Positions 25,562-33,246 of a stretch of DNA of 64,000 bases are shown here, piece by piece. The position numbers and the translations under genes were made by a program. How positions within the stretch are numbered: the first letter of the stretch is position 1; every line of letters begins with the position of its first letter. The notes under the pieces were generated by a model. The model searched no databases. It saw only the letters and a list, made by a program, of their open reading frames with translations, and was not told the DNA's origin. The DNA is taken from assembly GCF_009789555.1 (NCBI RefSeq), contig NZ_CP046902.1, forward strand, positions 3,798,001 through 3,862,000, written 5' to 3'. The stretch comes from Stutzerimonas stutzeri (GTDB taxonomy: Bacteria; Pseudomonadota; Gammaproteobacteria; Pseudomonadales; Pseudomonadaceae).

Positions 25562-25768
25562 ATGCTACGCCCAGCCTACTTGTTCAGCACTGCGGTCCTC
25601 GCCGCCGTTGCCTCGATCCAGCTACAGGGTATGACGCCGGCCGTGGATCATTCACCTGCGGTATCGAAACAGCCTCACACCGTGACCGTGCCAAGACCCT
25701 CAACTTCGGCGCAGACCATCAGTAACACAGTCAGCAAACCCACACAGCCTCAGCGCTGGGTCTTTTAA
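25562..25768 (+). CDS. Small secreted or membrane-anchored protein (68 aa)
   Basis: A 68-residue protein I do not recognise. The N-terminus (MLRPAYLFSTAVLAAVASIQL) is a signal peptide or anchor; the rest is polar and rich in Ser, Thr, Pro and Gln, with no Cys, ending PQRWVF. A strong ribosome-binding sequence (GAAGGAGA) precedes the ATG and a sigma-54-like promoter lies 37-52 bp upstream, which supports a real gene. The second small gene follows by 41 bp. Confidence 0.65.
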   Translation: MLRPAYLFSTAVLAAVASIQLQGMTPAVDHSPAVSKQPHTVTVPRPSTSAQTISNTVSKPTQPQRWVF

Positions 25769-25809
25769 AGACCCCCACGTGCGCCCATGGGTTCTATCGG
25801 AGGTACAAA

Positions 25810-25992
25810 ATGTCTATTTACGCTTGTGTGTTCCTGGTGCTGAGCGTTGCGTGTGGTGGCCTGAGCATCGGCGCCAACCTTCCTGAAATCTGGAGTACCG
25901 TCGCCGCCGCGGGCGCGCTGCTGTTCGGCACGCTGTTCGTGATATGCCTGGTGCTTGGGCGGCGAATCAAGTTCGATCCGATACTCAGATAG
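25810..25992 (+). CDS. Small two-helix membrane protein (60 aa)
   Basis: A 60-residue hydrophobic protein with two predicted membrane helices (about 4-22 and 29-50) and a short basic C-terminal tail, GRRIKFDPILR. GGAGGTACAAA before the ATG is an excellent ribosome-binding site. It probably shares a transcript with the preceding gene. No function is known to me. The next gene is amrZ. Confidence 0.7.
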   Translation: MSIYACVFLVLSVACGGLSIGANLPEIWSTVAAAGALLFGTLFVICLVLGRRIKFDPILR

Positions 25993-26057
25993 CGGACCTT
26001 TCCGGGCAGAAGATCAGCGCTAGATCACAGTAAAGGCGATTTGCCACCACCTGGACC

Positions 26058-26085
26058 TTTACTCCTCTTCATGTCGTCGTATAAT
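26058..26085 (+). promoter_or_regulatory. Candidate sigma-70 promoter of amrZ
   Basis: TTTACT (26058-26063), a 16-bp spacer and a perfect TATAAT (26080-26085). The -10 runs into the palindrome TGACGTCA (about 26086-26093), a possible operator. The leader to amrZ would be about 115 bases. Confidence 0.5.
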
Positions 26086-26126
26086 TGACGTCATTAAGCC
26101 GTCTAGTATCTTTTTTTCGGGTCGCG

Positions 26127-26153
26127 GAACAGCCTGTGCTGTTTGGTGTCAGA
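26127..26153 (+). promoter_or_regulatory. Weak AlgU (sigma-22)-like promoter of amrZ
   Basis: GAACAG, 16 bp, then TCAGA resembles the AlgU consensus GAACTT-N16-TCTGA, with GAAC and TC..A kept. AlgU control of amrZ is established in P. aeruginosa; assignment of this site is an inference. Confidence 0.35.
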
Positions 26154-26208
26154 CCGGTGACTAGAACGGCAATAAGCCACCATCGCCCACCTGACTAACC
26201 GGTTTACT

Positions 26209-26535
26209 ATGCGCCCAATGAAGCAGGCAGTTTACTCCAGCCGCACGGCTGACAAATTCGTGGTTCGGCTACCAGACGGAATGCGTGAGCGTATCGCCGA
26301 GGTTGCGCGCAATCATCATCGCAGCATGAACTCGGAGATCATCGCCCGTCTGGAGCAAAGCCTTCTTCAGGAAGGCGCGCTCGATGACGACTCGACGATG
26401 CGCCTGGACAGCCCCGAACTGACGCTTCACGAGCGCGAACTGCTCCAGCGCTTTCGCCAGCTCGCCCATCGCCAGCAGAACGCGCTGATCGCCTTGATCG
26501 CTCAAGATACCGAAGCGGCAAAAGACGAAGACTGA
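26209..26535 (+). CDS. amrZ: Ribbon-helix-helix regulator AmrZ
   Basis: A 108-residue Arc-family DNA-binding protein that in Pseudomonas switches between motility and alginate/biofilm, repressing fleQ and activating alginate genes in P. aeruginosa. The flexible N-terminus precedes the beta-strand SSRTADKFVVRLPDGMRER, then helices IAEVARNHHRSMNSEIIARL. The C-terminal oligomerisation part (LTLHERELLQRFRQLAHRQQN) is also conserved. Near-identity to AmrZ makes the call firm. It neighbours the flagellar block, as in P. aeruginosa. Confidence 0.95.
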   Translation: MRPMKQAVYSSRTADKFVVRLPDGMRERIAEVARNHHRSMNSEIIARLEQSLLQEGALDDDSTMRLDSPELTLHERELLQRFRQLAHRQQNALIALIAQDTEAAKDED

Positions 26536-26674
26536 CCCTCGACGGCAGCCTGCGCTCCGATCCAACGCCTCGACACTGTCGGGGCGTTTGTCGTTTGCCG
26601 GCGTTGTCCCAGGCGGCTCCAGCGCGCCATGCACGTTGCAAGCGGGACCGGCTGCCCGGTGTGTTCTCCAATGC

Positions 26675-26707
26675 AAAAAAATGCCTGTATCTCATCGATA
26701 CAGGCAT
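26675..26707 (-). terminator. Terminator of the oadGAB operon
   Basis: An 11-bp perfect stem ATGCCTGTATC / GATACAGGCAT with a 5-base loop, followed on the minus strand by TTTTTTT. It lies about 45 bases after the oadB stop. Confidence 0.9.
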
Positions 26708-26752
26708 TGGTCGTCAGTGACAATCAGCGAAGCGTGTCTCGCCTCGACTGAT

Positions 26753-27889
26753 CTAGCCCACGAAACTCAGCAGTATCCCCGCAGCGACCGCCGAGCCAAT
26801 CACCCCCGCTACGTTCGGCCCCATCGCGTGCATCAGCAGGAAGTTCTGCGGATTCGCCTCCAGGCCGACCTTGTTCGACACCCGCGCGGCCATCGGCACC
26901 GCCGATACGCCAGCCGAGCCAATCAGCGGATTGATCTTGTTGGCGCTGAACATGTTCATCACCTTGGCCATCAATACACCGGCAGCGGTACCGCCGCAGA
27001 ACGCGACCATTCCCAGCAGAAGGATCCCAAGCGTTTTCAGCTGCAGGAAGGCCTCAGCGGACAGCTTGGAGCCCACCGTCAGCCCCAAGGCGATCGTCAC
27101 GATGTTGATCAGCGCATTGCGAGAGGTATCGGCCAGGCGATCGACCACGCCGCACTCACGCAACAGGTTGCCAAAGGCAAACATGCCCACCAGCGGAGCA
27201 GCGTCAGGCAACAACAAGCCCACCAGCAATGCCAGCATGAGCGGAAAGACTATCTTTTCCGCCTGACCGACGTGGCGCAACTGCGTCATGACGATGGCGC
27301 GCTCTTCCTTTGTCGTCAGCGCGCGCATGATGGGTGGCTGGATCAACGGAACAAGCGCCATGTACGAGTAAGCCGCGACGGCGATCGGCCCCAGCAGATG
27401 CGGCGCGAGCTTCGCGGTGACGAAGATCGACGTCGGGCCGTCGGCGCCCCCGATGATGGCGATCGAAGCCGCTTCGCGCAGGGTGAACTCCATACCCGGC
27501 ATGCCCACCGCCGCCAGGGCCAGGGCGCCGAGCAATGTAGCGAAGATGCCGAACTGCGCCGCCGCGCCCAGTAACAGTGTCTTGGGGTTGGCCAGCATCG
27601 GACCGAAGTCCGTCATGGCACCCACACCCATGAAGATCAGCAACGGGAATACGCTGGTCGGCAGGCCAACTTCGTAGAACAGATGGAGGATGCCGGCCCC
27701 TTCGCCCATGTTGGCGACCGGAATGTTGGCGAGCAGGCCACCAAAACCGATGGGGATCAACAGCAGGGGTTCGAATCCCTTGCGAATCGCCAGATAGATC
27801 AACCCCAGGCACACCACGATCATCAACAACTGACCGGGCTCCAGGTGATACAAGCCGGTGCTTTGCCACAGCTTGAGCAACTTATCCAT
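26753..27889 (-). CDS. oadB: Oxaloacetate decarboxylase beta subunit (Na+ pump)
   Basis: A 378-residue integral membrane protein that decarboxylates carboxybiotin and couples this to Na+ export. It has about nine membrane segments. Residues known to matter in the Klebsiella enzyme can be placed: the Asp in GGADGPTSIFV, and Asn, Gly, Ser and Arg in the segment NPLIGSAGVSAVPMAAR near residue 315. Last gene of oadGAB, 10 bp after oadA, with a strong terminator. Confidence 0.95.
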   Translation of the reverse strand: MDKLLKLWQSTGLYHLEPGQLLMIVVCLGLIYLAIRKGFEPLLLIPIGFGGLLANIPVANMGEGAGILHLFYEVGLPTSVFPLLIFMGVGAMTDFGPMLANPKTLLLGAAAQFGIFATLLGALALAAVGMPGMEFTLREAASIAIIGGADGPTSIFVTAKLAPHLLGPIAVAAYSYMALVPLIQPPIMRALTTKEERAIVMTQLRHVGQAEKIVFPLMLALLVGLLLPDAAPLVGMFAFGNLLRECGVVDRLADTSRNALINIVTIALGLTVGSKLSAEAFLQLKTLGILLLGMVAFCGGTAAGVLMAKVMNMFSANKINPLIGSAGVSAVPMAARVSNKVGLEANPQNFLLMHAMGPNVAGVIGSAVAAGILLSFVG

Positions 27890-27899
27890 GCGACACTCC

Positions 27900-29681
27900 T
27901 TAAGCGATGGTCAGCAGGCTGTCGCCCACCGACACCGCGTCGCCGACCTTGACGTTCACACCGGAGACGGTGCCGGCCTTGAATGCACGGATTTCGGTTT
28001 CCATCTTCATGGCTTCGAGGATGATCACAAGATCGCCTTCCTGAACCGACTGACCGGGCTGCACCAGTACTTTGAAGATGTTGCCAGCCAGGGGCGCAGG
28101 CTGCGGCTCACCAGAGCCGGCGGCCGGTGCGTGAGCCTCGGCAGGCGCTGCGCCTGGTGCGCCGCCGATCGGCTTGAGGCCCGCGATATCGCCACCTTCA
28201 TTGACCTGGACCACGAAGGACTTGCCATTGACCTCGACGGTGTAGACTTCGGCACCGCCTGGCTCGCGAGGCGCCTGCTCCTTGCCCGTCGGCATCGGCT
28301 CGAAGGCGCCGGCGTTGCCACGGTTTTCGAGGAACTTCAGGCCGATCTGCGGAAACAATGCATAGGTCAGGACGTCGTCGATCTCGTCGCTGGCCAGCTT
28401 GATGCCTTTCTCCTGCGCCAGACCTCTGAGTTCAGTGGTCAGCTTGTCCATCTCCGGCTGCAGCAGGTCGGCAGGCCGACAGGTGATCACCTCGGCCCCA
28501 TCGAGCACGCGCTGTTGCAATTCGGCATTGAAGGGTGCAGGTGCGGCACCATACTCGCCCTTCAGGATTCCGGCGGTTTCCTTGGTGATGGATTTGTAAC
28601 GTTCGCCGGTGAGCACGTTGATGACCGCCTGGGTGCCGACGATCTGAGAGGTCGGAGTCACCAGCGGGATGAAGCCGAGGTCCTCGCGCACGCGGGGGAT
28701 TTCCGCCAGCACCTGGTCGAACTTGTCGAGGGCGCCCTGTTCCTTCAACTGCCCTTCCATGTTGGTCAGCATGCCACCCGGCACCTGAGCCACGAGAATG
28801 CGCGAGTCGACGCCCTTGAGCGTTCCCTCGAATTTTGCGTACTTCTTGCGTACCTCGCGGAAGTACGCCGCGATCTCTTCCAACAACTCCAGATCCAGGC
28901 CCGTGTCGCGCTCGGTGCCCTGGAAGATCGCCACCACCGACTCGGTCGGCGAATGCCCGTAAGTCATCGAGAGCGAAGAAATGGCGGTATCGACGTTATC
29001 GATGCCGGCCTCGACGGCTTTGAGAATCGCGGCGGTCGACAGGCCGGCCGTCGCGTGGCACTGCATATGGATTGGAATGGACAGGCTCGCCTTCAAGCGC
29101 GACACCAACTCGAACGCCGTATAAGGCGTGAGGATACCGGCCATGTCCTTGATGGCGACCGAGTCGGCCCCCATGTCTTCGATCTGCTTGGCCAGATCGA
29201 CCCACATCTGCAACGTATGGACCGGGCTGGTGGTATAGGAAATGGTGCCCTGGGCATGCTTGCCTTGCTGCTTGACGGCTCGCAGCGCGGTTGCCAGGTT
29301 ACGCGGATCGTTCATTGCGTCGAACACGCGGAACACATCGACCCCGTTGACCGCCGCCCGCTCGACGAACTTCTCCACCACGTCGTCGGCATAATGCCGA
29401 TAGCCCAGGAGGTTCTGACCCCGCAGCAGCATCTGCTGACGGGTATTGGGCATCGCCTTTTTCAGTTCCCGGATGCGCTCCCAGGGGTCTTCGCCGAGAT
29501 AGCGGATGCAGGCATCGAAGGTTGCGCCGCCCCAGGACTCGACCGACCAGAAGCCCACCTGGTCGAGCTTGCCGGCAATCGGCAGCATGTCTTCAAGGCG
29601 AACGCGGGTCGCGAGAATGGATTGGTGGGCATCACGTAGCACCACGTCGGTGATGCCGAGCGGCTGTTTGACAGAAGTCAT
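27900..29681 (-). CDS. oadA: Oxaloacetate decarboxylase alpha subunit (biotin carboxyltransferase)
   Basis: A 593-residue cytoplasmic subunit that moves CO2 from oxaloacetate to biotin. The carboxyltransferase domain (about 5-300) has LRDAHQSILATR and VESWGGATFDACIRY; a conserved carboxylase domain follows (about 300-460). After an Ala/Pro-rich linker (about 495-520) the C-terminal biotinyl domain carries EAMKMET with the biotinylated Lys near residue 558. The complete biotin domain and the presence of both membrane subunits distinguish it from the lone pyruvate carboxylase subunit B of other Pseudomonas. Confidence 0.95.
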   Translation of the reverse strand: MTSVKQPLGITDVVLRDAHQSILATRVRLEDMLPIAGKLDQVGFWSVESWGGATFDACIRYLGEDPWERIRELKKAMPNTRQQMLLRGQNLLGYRHYADDVVEKFVERAAVNGVDVFRVFDAMNDPRNLATALRAVKQQGKHAQGTISYTTSPVHTLQMWVDLAKQIEDMGADSVAIKDMAGILTPYTAFELVSRLKASLSIPIHMQCHATAGLSTAAILKAVEAGIDNVDTAISSLSMTYGHSPTESVVAIFQGTERDTGLDLELLEEIAAYFREVRKKYAKFEGTLKGVDSRILVAQVPGGMLTNMEGQLKEQGALDKFDQVLAEIPRVREDLGFIPLVTPTSQIVGTQAVINVLTGERYKSITKETAGILKGEYGAAPAPFNAELQQRVLDGAEVITCRPADLLQPEMDKLTTELRGLAQEKGIKLASDEIDDVLTYALFPQIGLKFLENRGNAGAFEPMPTGKEQAPREPGGAEVYTVEVNGKSFVVQVNEGGDIAGLKPIGGAPGAAPAEAHAPAAGSGEPQPAPLAGNIFKVLVQPGQSVQEGDLVIILEAMKMETEIRAFKAGTVSGVNVKVGDAVSVGDSLLTIA

Positions 29682-29703
29682 GAGGGAAACTCCCAGTTCT
29701 GAA

Positions 29704-29952
29704 TCAACCGCGACGTGCGCGGTGCTGATGAATGGCGGCCTGGATGGCTGCGAGAAGGTCGGCGTCCACCTCGGGCGCGGCCACGGCCGACCTGGCGGGG
29801 ACCGGCTGGGCTGTCGGCGCGGTGTCGAAGCGGCCGATCACGGAAGACATCAGGCGAATGCAGACAATCAACAAAACAAGGAAGATGAAGACAGAACCTA
29901 GGCCGAACAGCATAAGTTCCACACCTTCGAGCAGGAGTTCGCTGGGGGTCAT
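29704..29952 (-). CDS. oadG: Oxaloacetate decarboxylase gamma subunit
   Basis: An 82-residue single-pass membrane protein: one helix (about residues 10-37, MLFGLGSVFIFLVLLIVCIR) and a cytoplasmic tail ending HQHRARRG, whose histidines fit the Zn-binding tail of OadG. It anchors alpha to beta. First gene of oadGAB, 22 bp before oadA and 137 bp after mgtE. Confidence 0.9.
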   Translation of the reverse strand: MTPSELLLEGVELMLFGLGSVFIFLVLLIVCIRLMSSVIGRFDTAPTAQPVPARSAVAAPEVDADLLAAIQAAIHQHRARRG

Positions 29953-29983
29953 CGGGTTTCCCTTTCAATCAGCGGCTCGGGCC

Positions 29984-30054
29984 GCCTGTTATTCGCTTCG
30001 GGTTCGAGGCTTCGCCAGAGCGAAACCCGCGAACAGTAGCCCGAATAACAGGCG
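29984..30054. repeat. 71-nt interrupted inverted repeat between mgtE and oadG
   Basis: Two 13-bp arms, CGCCTGTTATTCG (29984-29996) and CGAATAACAGGCG (30042-30054), are perfect reverse complements. The interior can pair further (TTCGC / GCGAA). A T-run is lacking, so it is not a simple terminator. It lies 35 bases after the mgtE stop and 31 before oadG and could process or attenuate the transcript. Confidence 0.6.
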
Positions 30055-30089
30055 CAAGGCAAACGCCAAGTCGCCGCAGTTGGAAGGGA

Positions 30090-31538
30090 TTAGAGCAGAA
30101 AAAGAGTCGCCAACCCGAGAAAAATGAAGAAACCGCCGCTGTCGGTCACAGCGGTGATCATGACGCTGGAACCCAGGGCCGGGTCCCGCCCCATGCGCGC
30201 CAGCGTCACGGGGATAAGCACGCCCATCAAGGCCGCCAGCAGCAGATTGAGGGTCATCGCAGCGGTCATCACCACACCCAGCGACCAGCTGCCGTACAGC
30301 CAATAGACGACGATGCCGATCACTCCGCCCCATATCAGACCATTCAGCATGCCGACGCCTGCTTCCTTGCGCAGCAGGCGGGCGCTGTTACCCGTGCCCA
30401 TCTGGTCCAGCGCCATCGCCCGAACGATCATGGTGATGGTCTGATTACCCGAATTACCACCGATACCGGCGACGATCGGCATCAACGCGGCCAACGCGAC
30501 CAGCTTCTCGATGGAGCCATCGAAAAGACCGATGACGCGAGAGGCTATGAATGCCGTGATCAGATTGACCGCCAGCCAGGCCCAACGGTTGCGCAGCGAC
30601 TTCCAGACTGACGCGAAGATATCTTCTTCTTCGCGCAGACCCGCCATGTTGAGCACTTCGCTTTCGCTTTCCTCGCGGATCAGGTCGACCATTTCGTCAA
30701 TGGTCAGACGCCCGATGAGCTTGCCGCTTTTATCCACCACCGGCGTGGATACCAGGTCGTAGCGCTCGAATGCCTGAGCCGCCTCGTAGGCGTCTTCGTC
30801 AGGATGAAAGGTCACCGGATCGCTGGCCATCACCTCGGACACCTGCCGATCCGGATCATTGACCAGCAAGCGCTTGATCGGCAGGACGCCCTTGAGCACC
30901 CCGTCATAATCGACGACGAAGAGTTTGTCAGTGTGTCCGGGCAACTCTTTCAGGCGCCGCAGGTAACGCAGAACCACTTCGAGACTCACGTCCTCGCGGA
31001 TCGTGACCATCTCGAAGTCCATCAAGGCACCGACCTGATCCTCCTCGTAGGACAGCGCTGAACGCACCCGCTCGCGCTGTTGTGCATCCAGGGTTTCCAT
31101 CAGCTCGTGCACGACGTCGCGGGGCAGCTCGGCGGCCAGATCCGCCAGCTCGTCGGCGTCCATTTCCTTGGCTGCCGCGAGCAGTTCGTGATCATCCATG
31201 TCAGCGATCAGGGTCTCGCGGACGGCGTCGGAAACCTCGAGCAGGATGTCACCGTCGCGGTCCGACTTGACCAGTTGCCAGACCGTCAGACGATCATCGA
31301 GCGGCAACGCTTCGAGAATGTGAGCGATATCGGCCGGGTGCAACGCCTCCAGTTTGCGCTGCAACTCGACGAGGTTCTGGCGATGCACCAGATTCTCGAC
31401 GACAGCCTGATGCTGTCCGTCCTGGCTCTGACGATGCGCCAGGTCTTCGACGATTTTGTGGCGATGAAGCAGCTCGACGACTTGCGCCAGACGATCCTGG
31501 AGGCTTTCTTGCGGCTTTTTTGCTTCTACTTCGGTCAT
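30090..31538 (-). CDS. mgtE: Magnesium transporter MgtE
   Basis: A 482-residue Mg2+ channel. The order is: N-terminal superhelical domain (about 40-140, LEALHPADIAHILEALPLDD), two CBS domains (about 140-265, containing VSTPVVDKSGKLIGRLTIDE), a plug helix, and a five-helix membrane domain (about 290-482) with MPIVAGIGGNSGNQTITM, the pore signature, and ITAVTDSGGFFIFLGLA at the end. GGAG precedes the ATG at 31538; a start four codons further upstream is less likely. Cytoplasmic Mg2+ closes the pore through the CBS region in the family. Confidence 0.95.
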   Translation of the reverse strand: MTEVEAKKPQESLQDRLAQVVELLHRHKIVEDLAHRQSQDGQHQAVVENLVHRQNLVELQRKLEALHPADIAHILEALPLDDRLTVWQLVKSDRDGDILLEVSDAVRETLIADMDDHELLAAAKEMDADELADLAAELPRDVVHELMETLDAQQRERVRSALSYEEDQVGALMDFEMVTIREDVSLEVVLRYLRRLKELPGHTDKLFVVDYDGVLKGVLPIKRLLVNDPDRQVSEVMASDPVTFHPDEDAYEAAQAFERYDLVSTPVVDKSGKLIGRLTIDEMVDLIREESESEVLNMAGLREEEDIFASVWKSLRNRWAWLAVNLITAFIASRVIGLFDGSIEKLVALAALMPIVAGIGGNSGNQTITMIVRAMALDQMGTGNSARLLRKEAGVGMLNGLIWGGVIGIVVYWLYGSWSLGVVMTAAMTLNLLLAALMGVLIPVTLARMGRDPALGSSVMITAVTDSGGFFIFLGLATLFLL

Positions 31539-31852
31539 GGCGCACTCCACCCCCAGCGGTCGGAGCGCACCAGGGGATCAATCATTCGAAACGTGATTGG
31601 CAAGCGAAAGTTCTGTACGACTACTGGGCGAATCCATGAAAGGAATCCAGGAGCCCGAAGGGGCGGACCGCGCGATAATACACCGCAACCCTAACGCCAG
31701 ACCATGAAATGCAGGCAATACAACCGCTTGCGCCTCTGCCCCCGAGAGGGCCGCGTGCTATCAGTGTCGACGCATTCACGTTGCGGGAAGGCACGGCTGC
31801 GGCCCAATAAATTATTGGTTAGGCTGGTCTTCAATCGTCAAGGAGGACGACC
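31539..31852. other. Divergent intergenic region, mgtE / DUF4124 gene
   Basis: A 314-bp stretch between divergent genes. The only clear structure is a dyad CCAATAA-A-TTATTGG (31804-31818), 34 bp before the DUF4124 gene, which may be an operator. I see no known Mg2+ riboswitch fold, no consensus promoter and no coding sequence. Confidence 0.5.
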
Positions 31853-32344
31853 ATGCGCAAACCATTGGCTGCAGGCTGCTGCGCCCTGCTTCTTGCCAGC
31901 ACTTCGCTACTCGCCGCAAACGTCTACCGCTGTACGGACGAAAACGGCAATCTCACCTTCACCCGACAAGGCTGCCCTGCGGATCAGGCCGTCCGGGTCC
32001 AGCAAGTTCGCAACCCGACGCCAGGTTCAGGCAAAGCCGTTCCCCTGGCCAAGCCTGACACGCGACGCCAGGGCTCCAGCGAACCGAGCGTCAAGCCCTT
32101 GACCGTCGTGGGCGAACCGGACGATGGGTGCGGCAACCGCATCACCGGTAGCGTCAGGCGCAATGCGATGATCAGTCAGCAAATCCGGGCGGGCATGAGC
32201 CGCGACGACATCGAAAGCATCTTCGGCACCCCAGACACCGTCACCACTCGCGATGGACAGGTTCAGTATCGCTACACGCGCGACAAGGGCAACACGCGCA
32301 CCATCAGCTTCGACGAACACGGCTGCGTCCGGGGAAAGCGCTGA
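31853..32344 (+). CDS. Exported DUF4124 protein with SmpA/BamE-like C-terminus
   Basis: A 163-residue periplasmic protein. The signal peptide is MRKPLAAGCCALLLASTSLLA, followed by the DUF4124 motif NVYRCTDENGNLTFTRQGCP. A Pro/Lys linker leads to a C-terminal segment ISQQIRAGMSRDDIESIFGTPD, the pattern of SmpA/OmlA-type domains. Role unknown. AAGGAGG precedes the ATG, and a terminator follows the stop directly. Confidence 0.82.
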   Translation: MRKPLAAGCCALLLASTSLLAANVYRCTDENGNLTFTRQGCPADQAVRVQQVRNPTPGSGKAVPLAKPDTRRQGSSEPSVKPLTVVGEPDDGCGNRITGSVRRNAMISQQIRAGMSRDDIESIFGTPDTVTTRDGQVQYRYTRDKGNTRTISFDEHGCVRGKR

Positions 32345-32360
32345 CCCGTAGAACGAAAAA

Positions 32361-32384
32361 AGGGCCTGCATCGCTGCAGGCCCT
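32361..32384. terminator. Bidirectional terminator between the DUF4124 gene and the tRNA cluster
   Basis: A 10-bp perfect stem AGGGCCTGCA / TGCAGGCCCT with a TCGC loop. TTTTCGATTT follows on the plus strand and a T-run on the minus strand, so it ends both the DUF4124 gene and the minus-strand tRNA transcript. Confidence 0.85.
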
Positions 32385-32392
32385 TTTCGATT

Positions 32393-32469
32393 TGGTGCAC
32401 TCAGGAGGATTCGAACCTCCGACCGCTCGGTTCGTAGCCGAGTACTCTATCCAGCTGAGCTATGAGTGC
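32393..32469 (-). tRNA. tRNA-Arg (anticodon ACG), copy 1
   Basis: A 77-nt tRNA with encoded CCA. The acceptor arms are GCACTCA / TGAGTGC, the anticodon stem is CTCGG / CCGAG with loop CTACGAA, and the T-loop contains GTTCGAATC. Anticodon ACG (deaminated to ICG) reads CGU/CGC/CGA. It appears identical to copy 2, 68 bp away. Confidence 0.96.
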
Positions 32470-32537
32470 AAAGGCGCTTGTTAAACCAGATCACCGCTGG
32501 TTACCGCTACGAACCACATTTCTGTCGTTCGTTTAAA

Positions 32538-32614
32538 TGGTGCACTCAGGAGGATTCGAACCTCCGACCGCTCGGTTCGTAGCCGAGTACTCTATCCAGC
32601 TGAGCTATGAGTGC
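32538..32614 (-). tRNA. tRNA-Arg (anticodon ACG), copy 2
   Basis: A second 77-nt tRNA-Arg(ACG) with the same sequence as copy 1, separated by a 68-bp spacer. The pair, followed by tRNA-Ser upstream on the same strand and rsmA, is probably one transcript. Confidence 0.96.
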
Positions 32615-32721
32615 ACTGAGGGTGCGCATTATAAGTTTGTGAATGTGTTGGTCAAGCGCTTTGATTCAATGATTTTTCACTAAAACTCAACGCTAAAACA
32701 GACCCACAACCTAACCATGCA

Positions 32722-32815
<94 letters not shown>

Positions 32816-32877
32816 GCAACACGGGGCGCATGATACCCATCTTCGCCCCGCTTGCAAAGCCAAAAATCACATAAATA

Positions 32878-33063
32878 TTAATGGCTTGGTTCTTGATCTT
32901 TTTCTTTCTGGATCCGCTGATAAATCTCCTCGCGATGCACCGCTACCTCCTTAGGTGCATTCACTCCTATACGCACTTGATTTCCTTTGACACCCAGCAC
33001 GGTGACAGTCACATCGTCACCCACCATCAGGGTCTCTCCGACCCGGCGAGTCAGAATCAGCAT
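32878..33063 (-). CDS. rsmA: Global post-transcriptional regulator RsmA/CsrA
   Basis: A 61-residue RNA-binding dimer that binds GGA motifs in mRNA leaders and controls motility, biofilm and secretion. The sequence MLILTRRVGETLMVGDDVTV and VRIGVNAPKEVAVHREEIY is a full CsrA match, including Leu4 and the key Arg44 in HREE. The ribosome-binding region AAGGAGAAAGGA contains two GGA motifs, so autoregulation is plausible. It follows lysC and precedes three tRNAs. Confidence 0.97.
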   Translation of the reverse strand: MLILTRRVGETLMVGDDVTVTVLGVKGNQVRIGVNAPKEVAVHREEIYQRIQKEKDQEPSH

Positions 33064-33246
33064 TCCTTTCTCCTTAAAAACGGATTCATTTCAGTAAACA
33101 GTCTGCAAAGATAAAAACGGATAATGTTCCGTGAAACATCGACCCTAGAGCCTTTCACCAGCTATTGACCAGTGAGAGCGACTCTAAAGTTCCTTTTAGC
33201 CCGCCGAAATCGACGGAAGGTGCGAATTAGTCGCAATTCTGCCGGG

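Noticed and set aside
32393..32614. The two tRNA-Arg copies as a mobile-element target duplication
   Set aside because: They are complete, functional-looking tandem tRNA genes in the usual Pseudomonas tRNA block beside rsmA.
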